This document shows positions 24,938 to 33,667 of a DNA stretch of 64,000 nt, piece after piece. Source of the stretch: Hydrogenophaga sp. Its GTDB lineage: Bacteria; Pseudomonadota; Gammaproteobacteria; Burkholderiales; Burkholderiaceae_C. Where the stretch lies: contig NZ_JAHVAB010000040.1 in assembly GCF_019264445.1 (NCBI RefSeq), positions 1 to 64,000 on the forward strand, in the 5' to 3' direction. The translations under genes and the position numbers were made by a program. Positions within the stretch are counted from its first letter, which is position 1. Each line of letters starts with the position of its first letter. Under the pieces are notes generated by a model. It was not told the origin of the DNA, ran no database searches, and worked only from the letters and a program-made list of their open reading frames with translations.

Positions 24938-25909
24938 ATGAAACGCAGACACTTTGCGGGAGCCGCGCTCCTGTTGCCCCTGGCCGGCGCCCTGCGCGCC
25001 CAGACGCCCGCGTGGCCACAGCGCCCCGTGAAATTCATCCTCTCCCAGCCGGCCGGCGCGGGCCCCGACATCCTGGCGCGCTACGTCACCGACCAGCTGG
25101 CGCGCCTGTGGAACCAGGGCATCGTGGTGGAGAACCGCCCCGGCGGGCAAAACGTGATCGGTGCGCAGGCCGCCGCGCGCTCCCCCGCCGACGGCTACAC
25201 CTTCTACTACGCGACCACGGCCGCGATGGTCACCAACGCCTTCACCTTCAAGACCCTGCCGTACGACCCGGTGAAAGACTTCGTGCCCGTGCGGCTGGTG
25301 GGACGCAGTCCGTTCGTGATCGCCGCGGCCAGCGGCTTCGCGGGCAAGGACCTCGCCGAAACCCTGGCCATGGCCAAGGCCCAGCCGGGCGTCATCTCGA
25401 TCGCCACCGAAGGGCCCAAGACCTTCTCGGGCATGCTGGCCGACAGCGTGGCCGCCAAGGCCGGCGTGAAGCTCAACCACGTGCCCTACACCAAGGCCCC
25501 CGAAGCGATTCAGGATGTGGTGGGCGGGCGCGTGCAGCTTGTGTGCCTGCCCGACGCCGCGCTCACCGCCTTCATCAAGAGCGGGCAGCTGCGCGCCCTC
25601 GCGGTGAGCACCGCGCAGCGCCAGGCCGACATGCCCAACGTGCCCGCCCTCAGCGAGACCTTCCCCGGTTTTGAGTACACCGGCTGGAACGGCGTGTTCG
25701 CCCCCACCGGCACACCCGCCGACGTGGTGGCCCGCGTGAACCGCGACCTGGAAACCGTGCTGCGCCAGCCCGAAGTGGCGCAGCGCATGCAGCAGCTGGG
25801 CTCGCTGGCCGAGCAGAAGATGTCGGTGGCCGAGTTCGATGCCTTCATGCGCGGCGAACACAGCCGCTGGCGCGACATCGTCAAGGCCCTGGGCATCACG
25901 GCGGAGTAA
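24938..25909 (+). CDS. Bug/TctC-family tripartite transporter substrate-binding protein
   Basis: A 323-residue receptor with a short leader (MKRRHFAGAALLLPLAGALRAQ) and the Bug signature RPVKFILSQPAGAGPDILARYVTDQL, VVENRPGGQNVIGAQ. GCAGGAGAC precedes the ATG. It is the first gene of the LysR-controlled cluster, so the ligand is probably the aromatic acid degraded by the enzymes downstream. Confidence 0.92.
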   Translation: MKRRHFAGAALLLPLAGALRAQTPAWPQRPVKFILSQPAGAGPDILARYVTDQLARLWNQGIVVENRPGGQNVIGAQAAARSPADGYTFYYATTAAMVTNAFTFKTLPYDPVKDFVPVRLVGRSPFVIAAASGFAGKDLAETLAMAKAQPGVISIATEGPKTFSGMLADSVAAKAGVKLNHVPYTKAPEAIQDVVGGRVQLVCLPDAALTAFIKSGQLRALAVSTAQRQADMPNVPALSETFPGFEYTGWNGVFAPTGTPADVVARVNRDLETVLRQPEVAQRMQQLGSLAEQKMSVAEFDAFMRGEHSRWRDIVKALGITAE

Positions 25910-25915
25910 CGAACT

Positions 25916-26950
25916 GTGGCGTCCACCCTGCGTTGCGCCTGCGGCGGCATCGACATGCATTCGCACGTCGTGCCGGAAAACTTTCCCGCCTACATCGGCC
26001 GCACCGCGCCCACCGACTGGCCTTCGATGGCGCCGGCGCAGCCCTGCCACCGCAGCGTGATGATCGCGGGCAAAAACTACCGCACGGTCTCGGAAGCCTG
26101 CTGGAGCGTCTCACGCCGGCTGGAAGACCTGCCCGGCATGGGCCTGGCGCTGCAGGTGCTCTCGCCCATGCCCGAGCTGCTGTCGTACTGGATGGCACCG
26201 GCCGATGCGCAGCAGCTGCTGCGCTACCTCAACGACCAGATCGCCAGCATGGTGGACGCCGGCAACGGCCAGCTCGCCGGGCTGGGCGCCGTGCCGCTGC
26301 AAGACATGGACCTGGCCCTCCGCGAGCTCGAGTACGTGGTGAAAACGCTCGGCTTCAGCGGCGTGGAGGTGGGCAGCAACATCAACGGTGTGCCCATCGG
26401 ATCGCCGGTGTTCGACCCCTTCTTCGAAGCGTGTGAAGCGCTGGACGCCGCGGTGTTCGTGCACGCCATCCGCCCCGCCGGCATGGACCGCCTGGTGGGC
26501 CCGGCGCCGCTGCAGCAAGTGGTGGGTTACCCGGGCGAAGTGGGTCTGGCCGCGGCCTCGGTGATCACCAGCAACCTGCTGGTGCGCCGCCCGAAGCTGC
26601 GGCTGGCCTTCAGCCACGGCGGCGGCACGCTGGCCTCGCTGCTGCCGCGCCTGCAGCAGGGCTGGGGCGTGTTCCCGGCGCTGCGCGAAGCCGTGCAGAC
26701 ATCGCCCGTGGAGCAGGCGCGCCGCCTCTTCTACGACACGCTGGTGTTCGACACGCCCACCCTGCGCCATCTGGTGGACTTCTTCGGCGCGTCGCAACTG
26801 ATGATCGGCACCGACTACCCCTTCAACTTCCACGACCGCACGCCGGTGTCGCGCATCGAAGCCGCAGGCTTCGACGACGCCACCGCCGCCGCGCTGGTGC
26901 GCCACAACGCCGAGCGGTTTCTCGGCACACAGAAAGCCACATCCCCATGA
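25916..26950 (+). CDS. Amidohydrolase-superfamily protein (ACMSD-like decarboxylase/hydrolase)
   Basis: A 344-residue TIM-barrel enzyme of the amidohydrolase_2 group. Metal-site features are DMHSHVVP near residue 14, HAIRP near 184, FSHGGGTLASLL near 223 and GTDYPF near 300. This group includes aminocarboxymuconate-semialdehyde decarboxylase, resorcylate decarboxylases and 4-oxalomesaconate hydratase-like enzymes. It starts with GTG six bases behind the receptor and overlaps the dioxygenase gene by ATGA, so a role in removing a carboxyl group from, or hydrating, a pathway intermediate is likely. Confidence 0.82.
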   Translation: MASTLRCACGGIDMHSHVVPENFPAYIGRTAPTDWPSMAPAQPCHRSVMIAGKNYRTVSEACWSVSRRLEDLPGMGLALQVLSPMPELLSYWMAPADAQQLLRYLNDQIASMVDAGNGQLAGLGAVPLQDMDLALRELEYVVKTLGFSGVEVGSNINGVPIGSPVFDPFFEACEALDAAVFVHAIRPAGMDRLVGPAPLQQVVGYPGEVGLAAASVITSNLLVRRPKLRLAFSHGGGTLASLLPRLQQGWGVFPALREAVQTSPVEQARRLFYDTLVFDTPTLRHLVDFFGASQLMIGTDYPFNFHDRTPVSRIEAAGFDDATAAALVRHNAERFLGTQKATSP

Positions 26951-27852
26951 GTTCACCCTGGATCGAATCCGTGCGCAGCGTGGCGCTGAACGTGCCCGAT
27001 CTCGCGCGCGCCGAAGCTTTCTACACGCAGGTCTGGCATCTGCAGGTGGCCCACCGCACCGACCACGCCCTCTACCTGCGCGGCACCGGCAGCGACCACC
27101 ACCTGCTGGCCCTGCACGCGGGCGGTGAGGTGCCCCAGATCCGGCACGTCACCCTGCGTGCGCGCAGCGCACAAGCCTTGCCTGCGGTGGCGCAGGCTGC
27201 GCTGGCCGCGGGCGGGCACATCGCTTCGCCAGTGGGCCCCATCACCCACGACCCCGCTGGCGGCACCGGGCTGACGCTGTGCGACCCGCACGGCCGCGTG
27301 TTCGAGGTGGTGCACGGCGACGCGCGCCACGCCGACCAGGGCCCGCAGCGCGACAAACCCATGCGCCTCACGCACGTGGTGCTCAACAGCCACGCCGTGG
27401 ACGACACGCAGCGGTTCTTCACCGAGGCCTTGGGCTTCAAGCTCGCCGACCGCACGGTCGCCATCGCCTTCATGAACTGCAACCACGACCACCACACGCT
27501 CGCGGTGGGCGTGGCCGACAACGACGCACTCAATCACATCGCCTTCCTGATGCCCGACGCCGACGCCGTGATGCGGGGCGGGGGCCGCATGAAAGACGCC
27601 GGCCATCCCATCGAGTGGGGACCGGGCCGCCATGGCCCGGGCAACAACCTCTTCAACTATTTCATTGACCCGTTTGGCGTCGTCATCGAGTACACGGCCG
27701 AGGTCGAGCAGGTGGACGACAGCTACCAGCCACGCGGCCCGGCCGACTGGAAATGGCCCCCTGGCCGCGTTGACCAATGGGGCATCTCGCCACCGCCCGG
27801 CGCCACGCTGAAGGAAGCCCAACGCCGCGTGCACTTTGCCCCGCTCGCCTGA
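26947..27852 (+). CDS. Two-domain VOC extradiol ring-cleavage dioxygenase-like protein
   Basis: A 301-residue protein with two VOC modules, as in catechol 2,3-dioxygenase. Candidate Fe(II) ligands are His in MRLTHVVLNS near residue 142, His in DALNHIAFLM near 198 and Glu in VVIEYTAEVEQ near 249, in the usual order. The start overlaps the amidohydrolase stop (ATGA). In this cluster it should cleave the catecholic product made by the FAD hydroxylase at 28743. Confidence 0.83.
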   Translation: MSSPWIESVRSVALNVPDLARAEAFYTQVWHLQVAHRTDHALYLRGTGSDHHLLALHAGGEVPQIRHVTLRARSAQALPAVAQAALAAGGHIASPVGPITHDPAGGTGLTLCDPHGRVFEVVHGDARHADQGPQRDKPMRLTHVVLNSHAVDDTQRFFTEALGFKLADRTVAIAFMNCNHDHHTLAVGVADNDALNHIAFLMPDADAVMRGGGRMKDAGHPIEWGPGRHGPGNNLFNYFIDPFGVVIEYTAEVEQVDDSYQPRGPADWKWPPGRVDQWGISPPPGATLKEAQRRVHFAPLA

Positions 27853-27879
27853 ACCTTTTCTCTCTCTGTTCACCTCACC

Positions 27880-28746
27880 ATGAAATTCACCACCTACCTG
27901 CGCCAGGGCGCACCCCGTCTGGCCGTCGTCGACGGCGAAAACCTGATCGACCTGAACGACGCACAGCCCCATGTGCCCTGCGACCTGCGCGCCGCCCTGC
28001 ACCAGGGCGTTGACCTGCTCGCCGCTGCCCGCGCCGCGCTGGCGAGCACGACCCCCCGCCAGCCGCTGGCCGCCGCCACGCTGGCGCCCCTGGTGCCGGA
28101 CCCCGGCAAGACCGTGTGCCTGGGCCTGAACTACTTCGACCACGCCAAGGAAGGCGGCCGCGACAAGCCCGACTACCCGTGGTTCTTCTACCGCGGCTCC
28201 AGCTCGCTCATTGCGCACGGCGCCGCCGGTGTGGTGCCCAAGGTGTCGTCGCGCTTCGACTACGAGGCCGAACTCGCCGTGGTGATCGGCCGCCGCGTGC
28301 CGCGCCACACCACCCAGGCCGATGCGCTGCAATACGTGCTGGGCTACAGCTGCTTCAACGACATGAGCGTGCGCGACTACCAGAAGCGCACCCCGCAGTG
28401 GACCATCGGCAAGAACTTCGACGGCACGGGCGCCTTCGGGCCGGTGCTGGTGACGGCCGACGAACTGCCGCCGGGTGCGGTCGGCCTGAAGATTCAGGGC
28501 CGCCTCAACGGTGCCGTGATGCAGGACGCCAACACCAGCGACATGATCTTCAACGTGGCCGAAACCATCGCGCTGCTGGCCGAAGTGCTCACGCTGGAGC
28601 CGGGCGACGTGATCGCCATGGGCACGCCCGCCGGCGTGGGCCAGGCGCGCACACCGCCGGTGTGGATGAAAGCCGGCGACACCTACGAGGTGGCCATCGA
28701 AGGCATCGGCACGCTGGTCAACCCGATCGCGAACGAGGCCGCATGA
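27880..28746 (+). CDS. Fumarylacetoacetate hydrolase-family protein
   Basis: A 288-residue FAH-fold enzyme. The catalytic core begins GLNYFDHAKEGG, with the metal-binding FDYEAELAVVIGRR near residue 125 and GYSCFNDMSVRDYQ, and ends with MGTPAGVGQAR. Family members hydrolyse C-C bonds in acylpyruvates or isomerise/decarboxylate 2-hydroxymuconate products of meta cleavage. The stop overlaps the ATG of the FAD hydroxylase by four bases. Confidence 0.88.
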   Translation: MKFTTYLRQGAPRLAVVDGENLIDLNDAQPHVPCDLRAALHQGVDLLAAARAALASTTPRQPLAAATLAPLVPDPGKTVCLGLNYFDHAKEGGRDKPDYPWFFYRGSSSLIAHGAAGVVPKVSSRFDYEAELAVVIGRRVPRHTTQADALQYVLGYSCFNDMSVRDYQKRTPQWTIGKNFDGTGAFGPVLVTADELPPGAVGLKIQGRLNGAVMQDANTSDMIFNVAETIALLAEVLTLEPGDVIAMGTPAGVGQARTPPVWMKAGDTYEVAIEGIGTLVNPIANEAA

Positions 28747-30305
28747 ACGCCGCAGCGGTCTATGACGTCGCCATCGTCGGCTATGGGCCGGCGGGCGTGG
28801 TGGCTGCCGGCCTACTGGGCCAGGCGGGCCTGCGCGTGGCCGTGTTCGAAAGGCTCACCGGGGTGTACGAGATCCCGCGCGCCATCTCGCTCGACCACGA
28901 AATCATGCGGGTGTTCCAGCAGCTCGGCGTGGCCGAGGCCGTTGCGCCGTTCTGCGAACCGTTCACGCCGTCCGAGTACTTTGGCGTGGACGGCCAACTG
29001 ATCCGCCGCATGACCATGGTCGCCCCACCCTACCCGCAGGCACACACGCCTTCGATGGTGTTCACGCAGCCCGAAGTGGAGCGTGTGCTGCGCGAGCGCG
29101 TGGCACAGCTGCCCAATGTCGCGGTTGAGCTGGGCGTGGAGATGACGCGCATCACGCACGACGCGCAGGGCGTGGACCTCACCCTCCGCGCGCCAGACGG
29201 CACCGAGAAGGCCGTGCGCGCGGCCTACGTGGTGGCGTGCGACGGCGGCGCCAGCACCGTGCGCAACCAGCTCGACATGGCACTGGAAGACCTCGACTTC
29301 GATGAACCCTGGCTGGTGGTGGACGTGCTCATGAACGAGCGCGGACTGGCCAAGCTGCCCCCGGTGAGCGTGCAGTTCTGCGAACCCGAACGACCCTGCA
29401 CGCTGGTCATCGGACCGAAGAACCACCGCCGTTGGGAGATCTCGCTCAAGCCCGGCGAAGACCCCAAACTCGCCGCCACACCCGAAGCCACATGGCAACT
29501 GCTGTCGCGCTGGATCACGCCGCAAGACGGCACGCTGTGGCGCCAGTCCAGCTACCGCTTTCACGCCCTGGTGGCGCAGCAATGGCGCCAGGGCCGCGTG
29601 TTCCTGGCGGGCGATGCGGCGCACATGCAGCCGCCGTTTCTGGGCCAGGGCATGTGCCAGGGCGTGCGCGACGCGACCAACCTCGCCTGGAAGCTCATCG
29701 CCGTGCTGCGCGGTGAGGTGACCGGCGCTCACGCGCAAGCGCTGCTGGAGAGCTACGGCACCGAGCGCAAGGCGCACGTGCGCGAGCTCACCAGCCGCAT
29801 CAAGCACGTGGGCGCCGTGATCTGCGAGCGAGACCCGGCCAAGGCCCGCGAACGCGACGCCGCCCTGCTCGCGCAATGCGGTGGCGTGGTGAAAGACACA
29901 CCCCGCCAGGACATCCTTCCCCAGCTCGAAGCGGGCTTGCTGTCGGCGCAGACGCACGCAGCGCGCGGCAGCCTGTTTCCGCAGCCGTGGCTGATCACCC
30001 GCACCGGGCGACAACGCATGGATGCCGTCGCAGGCAACGGCTGGCGGCTGGTGCTGGCGCCAGGTCAACACATCGCGCAAGACACAGGCCACCCCTGGCT
30101 GCGCACCGTGGCGGTGGGCTCACCCGAAGCACAGGAGGCCGATGGCGTGGTGCAGGCGTGGTTCCAGCGGCACGGGTGTGTGGCCGCGCTGGTGCGGCCC
30201 GACAACTATGTGTACGGCGTGACCGCGCAGGGCGAAGAGGTGCCGGCGCTGGTGGGCGAACTGGCCAACGCGCTGGGCAGAGCCGAGGCCGCCATGGCGG
30301 CCTGA
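28743..30305 (+). CDS. FAD-dependent aromatic hydroxylase (MhpA/PheA-like)
   Basis: A 520-residue class A flavoprotein monooxygenase. The FAD motif VAIVGYGPAGVVAAGLLGQAG is at the N-terminus, the DG-like motif VVACDGGASTVRNQL near residue 160 and FLAGDAAHMQPPFLGQGMCQGVRDATNLAWKL near residue 290. It resembles 3-(3-hydroxyphenyl)propionate hydroxylase. The ATG overlaps the FAH stop codon (ATGA). It should introduce the hydroxyl group that prepares the ring for the VOC dioxygenase. The upstream extension of the frame is a shadow of the FAH gene. Confidence 0.9.
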   Translation: MNAAAVYDVAIVGYGPAGVVAAGLLGQAGLRVAVFERLTGVYEIPRAISLDHEIMRVFQQLGVAEAVAPFCEPFTPSEYFGVDGQLIRRMTMVAPPYPQAHTPSMVFTQPEVERVLRERVAQLPNVAVELGVEMTRITHDAQGVDLTLRAPDGTEKAVRAAYVVACDGGASTVRNQLDMALEDLDFDEPWLVVDVLMNERGLAKLPPVSVQFCEPERPCTLVIGPKNHRRWEISLKPGEDPKLAATPEATWQLLSRWITPQDGTLWRQSSYRFHALVAQQWRQGRVFLAGDAAHMQPPFLGQGMCQGVRDATNLAWKLIAVLRGEVTGAHAQALLESYGTERKAHVRELTSRIKHVGAVICERDPAKARERDAALLAQCGGVVKDTPRQDILPQLEAGLLSAQTHAARGSLFPQPWLITRTGRQRMDAVAGNGWRLVLAPGQHIAQDTGHPWLRTVAVGSPEAQEADGVVQAWFQRHGCVAALVRPDNYVYGVTAQGEEVPALVGELANALGRAEAAMAA

Positions 30306-30319
30306 GCCGCAGAGGCTCA
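30303..30319. terminator. Small hairpin between convergent genes
   Basis: TGAGCC and GGCTCA pair across a five-base loop. The left arm contains the TGA stop codon of the hydroxylase gene and the right arm touches the stop of the convergent enoyl-CoA hydratase gene. There is no U-run, so termination activity is uncertain. Confidence 0.35.
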
Positions 30320-31081
30320 CACCTTCGAGAAATCCGGCTTGCGGCGCTCCAGGAACGCGCCGAAGGCTTCTTTGGCCGCCGGCTCGCCGAGCATGCGGCC
30401 AAAGCTGACACCCTCTTCGGCCATCACCGCCATGACCTGCTGCGCCTGGCCCTTCTTCATGAGGCGCTTGGTCTCGATCAGCGAACTCATGGGTTTGGCC
30501 GCCATCTTGCGCGCCACCGTTTGCGCATAGCCGGCCACTTCCAGCGGGGGCAGCACGCGGTTGACCAGGCCCACTTCGAGCGCGGCCTCGGCCATGAAGG
30601 GCTCGCCCAGCAGCAGCGCTTCGGCAGCCCGGTGGTAGCCCAGCATCTGCGGCACCAGCAGGCTCGATGCCGCCTCCGGGCACAGGCCCAGGTTCACGAA
30701 GGGCATGGAGAACGCGGCGTTGTCGCCCGCGTACACCAGGTCGCAATGGAACAGCAGCGTGGTGCCCACGCCCACGGCCGGTCCGCACACAGCCGCAATC
30801 AGGGGCTTGGGAAACTGCGCAATGCCGCGCAGGAAGCGGAACACCGGGGACTCGGTGGTGGCGGGCGGGTTGTTGAGAAAGTCCCCGATGTCGTTGCCCG
30901 ACGAGAAGATCGCCTCGTTGCCCTGCAGCACCACGCAACGCACGGCGGCATCGTCCTGCGCGGCCTGCAGCGCATCGGCCAACGTGCCGTACATGGCGGC
31001 GGTGATGGAGTTCTTTTTGTCGGGGCGGTTGAACGTGAGGGTGCAGACGCCGGCTTCGGTGTGGACGAGGATGTCGCTCAT
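30317..31081 (-). CDS. Enoyl-CoA hydratase/isomerase family protein
   Basis: A 254-residue crotonase-fold enzyme. The oxyanion-hole blocks are IFSSGNDIGDFL near residue 60 and GPAVGVGTTLLFHCDLVYA near 105; FVNLGLCPEAAS near 130 supplies one catalytic Glu position but with PEAAS instead of the PExG of hydratases, so isomerase or other crotonase activity is possible. It converges on the aromatic cluster and may process its CoA-ester products or belong to fatty-acid oxidation. Confidence 0.87.
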   Translation of the reverse strand: MSDILVHTEAGVCTLTFNRPDKKNSITAAMYGTLADALQAAQDDAAVRCVVLQGNEAIFSSGNDIGDFLNNPPATTESPVFRFLRGIAQFPKPLIAAVCGPAVGVGTTLLFHCDLVYAGDNAAFSMPFVNLGLCPEAASSLLVPQMLGYHRAAEALLLGEPFMAEAALEVGLVNRVLPPLEVAGYAQTVARKMAAKPMSSLIETKRLMKKGQAQQVMAVMAEEGVSFGRMLGEPAAKEAFGAFLERRKPDFSKV

Positions 31082-31269
31082 GGGGGTGTCTCTGGGAGTG
31101 TCGGGAAGGACCCGCAAATTACCACGAACGGGCGTGCTTTTCTGGGGCCGTGCGCCCAGTGGCTGACCGGTGCGTGACAGCGTGTTTCAGGCCGCTGTTT
31201 TGCCATGCCCGACACCTACACTTGCCGCTTTCGCCCACCCGGCGCTGCCGCTGTCCACAGGTGCCTTCC

Positions 31270-33555
31270 ATGCTGTCCCGATTCGCCGCCCTCTTCGTTC
31301 CCCGCCTTGCCGGCGCCCTGGCGCTGCTGCTGGTCACCCTGCCCGCGCAGGCCCAAACGGCGGGCGAACCGGCGGCCAAGGGCGGCAGCGAACGCCCGCG
31401 CGTGGGGCTGGTGCTCTCGGGCGGTGGTGCGCGCGGCTTCGCGCATGTCGGCGTGCTCAAGGCGCTGGAGGCCGCCCGCGTGCCGGTGGATGTGATCGTG
31501 GGCACGTCCATGGGCGCCATCGTCGGCGGGCTCTACGCCAGTGGCATGACGGCCGATGACTTGGAGCGCGAGATCCTGGCGGTGAACTGGGGCGACCTGT
31601 TCGACCGCCGCGAGCCGCGCCAGTTGCTGTCGCAGCGCCGCAAGGAAGAAGACTTCGAGCTCTCGCCGGTGCTGATGCTGGGTTTTCGCGACGGCCAGTT
31701 CGTGCTGCCTTCGGGCGCGGTGTCCACCCGTTCGCTGGAGATGCTGCTGCGGCGCTACACGCTCTCCACCCGCCACCTGGCCAACTTCGACGGCCTGCCC
31801 ACGCCGTTTCGCGCCGTGGCCACCGACATGGAAACCGGCAAGGCGGTGGTGATGGACCACGGCGACCTGGCCGCCGCGCTGCGCGCCAGCATGTCGGTGC
31901 CCGGGGTGTTCTCGCCGCTGGCGGTGGACGGCCGCATCCTGGGCGACGGCGGGCTGGTGAACAACCTGCCGGTGGACGTGGCGCGGCGCATGGGCGCCGA
32001 CGTGGTGATCGCCGTGAACATCGGCACGCCACTGGCCGGGCGCGAAACGCTGGGCAGCGTGGTGGGGATCACCACGCAGATGGTCAACATCCTGACCGAG
32101 CAGAACGTGCAGGCCAGCATCGCCACCCTGAAGCCTCAAGACCTGCTGCTGGCGCCGCCACTGGGCCAGCTCACCTCGGGCGACTTCGGCCGCGCACCCG
32201 AGCTGGTGAAGATTGGCAACGAGTACGCCTTGACCGTGAAAGAAGCGCTCGCGCGCTTTGCGGTGGACGCGCCCAGCTACCAACGCTGGGCTGCCGCACG
32301 CGAGGCACAGGCCCTGGCCAACACCGGGCGCATCGGCGCGGTGGCGTCGGTGAAGTTCGAAGGCGTGAACGAGCAGCGCGCGGCGCGCCTGGCCACCACG
32401 ATGGACACCTCCGAGGGCCAGCGCCTGGACGTGCCCAAGCTCGAAGGCGATCTGCAGCGACTGGCCGCCATGGGCGACTATGAGCGCGTGGACTACAGCC
32501 TGGTGCGGCGCAGCGACGGCGCTGAAGACCTGACCGTGCAGCTGCGCGAAAACGCCTGGGGGCCGAACTACCTGCGCGTGGGCCTGGACCTGCGCACCGA
32601 CTTCCAGGGCCAGGGCGCCTTCAACCTGCGCATCAGCCACAACCGACACTGGCTCAACGACAGCGGCGCCGAATGGCGCAACCGCGTGCAGCTCGGCGAA
32701 ACCGTGGGCCTGTACTCCGAGATCTACCAGCCGCTCACGCTGCACAGCGACCGCTTCGTGGCCGCCTACGCGGACGCCAACCTGCGCAAGGTGGAGCTGT
32801 TCAGCCCCGAGGGCGACGCGCTGGCGCTGGTGCAGCGGCAAAGCCTGCGCGTGGGCGCCGACATCGGCTGGCCCATGGGCCTGCTCGGCAACGTGGGCGA
32901 CATGCGCGTGGGCGTGGTGGCCGCGCAGCGGCGGGTCACACCCGAGCTGTTGGCCAGCAGCATCCCGGCGGGCTCCACCACCTCGCTCAAATGGCGCGAG
33001 CTGGGCGTGCGCGGTGCGGTCATTGCCGACCAGCTCGACTACGCGAATTTCCCCTCCAGCGGCTACCGCGCCGAAGGCGAGGTGGTGTTTGGCCGTCGCA
33101 GTTTCGACGGCGCATCCAGCAGCCCGTTCACGAGTTTTGAAGGCACCGCCACCGCCGTGAAGTCGTGGGGCGTGCACACCTTCAACTTCGGCGCTCGCCT
33201 GGCCAAGACGAGCCAGATTCCCCTGGGCGCCATCGACGAGTATTCGCTCGGCGGCTTCCAGCAGCTCTCGGGCTACCGCGTGGGCCAGGTGGCGGGCAAC
33301 TACCTCGTGTTTGGCCGCCTCACCTACTACCAGCGCCTGCCCTGGAGCGTGGGTGTGGCGCGCGCGCTGTTCGTGGGGGGCTCGCTGGAAGCGGGCAACG
33401 CGTGGACGTCGCGGCGCGACATCTCGTTTGGCGACCTTCGTGCGGGCTCCAGCCTGTTTGTGGGGGCGGACACCGGCATCGGCCCGCTCTACCTCAGCAT
33501 CGTGAGTGCGCCGCGCGGCTACACCGGGCTGTACCTGTTCCTGGGCCGGCCATGA
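31270..33555 (+). CDS. Patatin-like phospholipase with BamA-type barrel (PlpD type)
   Basis: A 761-residue type Vd autotransporter. Signal peptide residues 1-29 are followed by a patatin domain with oxyanion loop SGGGARGFAHVG (50-61), nucleophile Ser80 in GTSMG and Asp226 in LGDGG. A POTRA-like segment spans about 345-425. The remainder is a 16-strand barrel of the Omp85 family ending YTGLYLFLGRP. The patatin part is probably exposed or released as a lipase acting on phospholipids. The ATG at 31270 is chosen because the leader starts there; the longer frame upstream does not look coding. Confidence 0.88.
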   Translation: MLSRFAALFVPRLAGALALLLVTLPAQAQTAGEPAAKGGSERPRVGLVLSGGGARGFAHVGVLKALEAARVPVDVIVGTSMGAIVGGLYASGMTADDLEREILAVNWGDLFDRREPRQLLSQRRKEEDFELSPVLMLGFRDGQFVLPSGAVSTRSLEMLLRRYTLSTRHLANFDGLPTPFRAVATDMETGKAVVMDHGDLAAALRASMSVPGVFSPLAVDGRILGDGGLVNNLPVDVARRMGADVVIAVNIGTPLAGRETLGSVVGITTQMVNILTEQNVQASIATLKPQDLLLAPPLGQLTSGDFGRAPELVKIGNEYALTVKEALARFAVDAPSYQRWAAAREAQALANTGRIGAVASVKFEGVNEQRAARLATTMDTSEGQRLDVPKLEGDLQRLAAMGDYERVDYSLVRRSDGAEDLTVQLRENAWGPNYLRVGLDLRTDFQGQGAFNLRISHNRHWLNDSGAEWRNRVQLGETVGLYSEIYQPLTLHSDRFVAAYADANLRKVELFSPEGDALALVQRQSLRVGADIGWPMGLLGNVGDMRVGVVAAQRRVTPELLASSIPAGSTTSLKWRELGVRGAVIADQLDYANFPSSGYRAEGEVVFGRRSFDGASSSPFTSFEGTATAVKSWGVHTFNFGARLAKTSQIPLGAIDEYSLGGFQQLSGYRVGQVAGNYLVFGRLTYYQRLPWSVGVARALFVGGSLEAGNAWTSRRDISFGDLRAGSSLFVGADTGIGPLYLSIVSAPRGYTGLYLFLGRP

Positions 33556-33591
33556 AAACCGCCACCGGCGCACCAGACGTTCTTCCAGCAG

Positions 33592-33667
33592 ACACCGCGG
33601 AACCGGCTTTGCCAGGCCGCGGGTGTCGCCCCCTTGAGGGGGTCGCGCGCAGCGCGGCGGGGGTGGT
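33592..33667. repeat. Dispersed stem-loop repeat, copy 2
   Basis: Contains CACCGCGGAACCGGCTTTGC, CCCCCTTGAGGGGG and GCGCGCAGCGCGGCGGGGGT. It directly abuts the stop codon of the minus-strand thioesterase gene (33668), in the same orientation relative to that gene as the other copies. It separates this gene from the convergent patatin gene. Confidence 0.85.
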
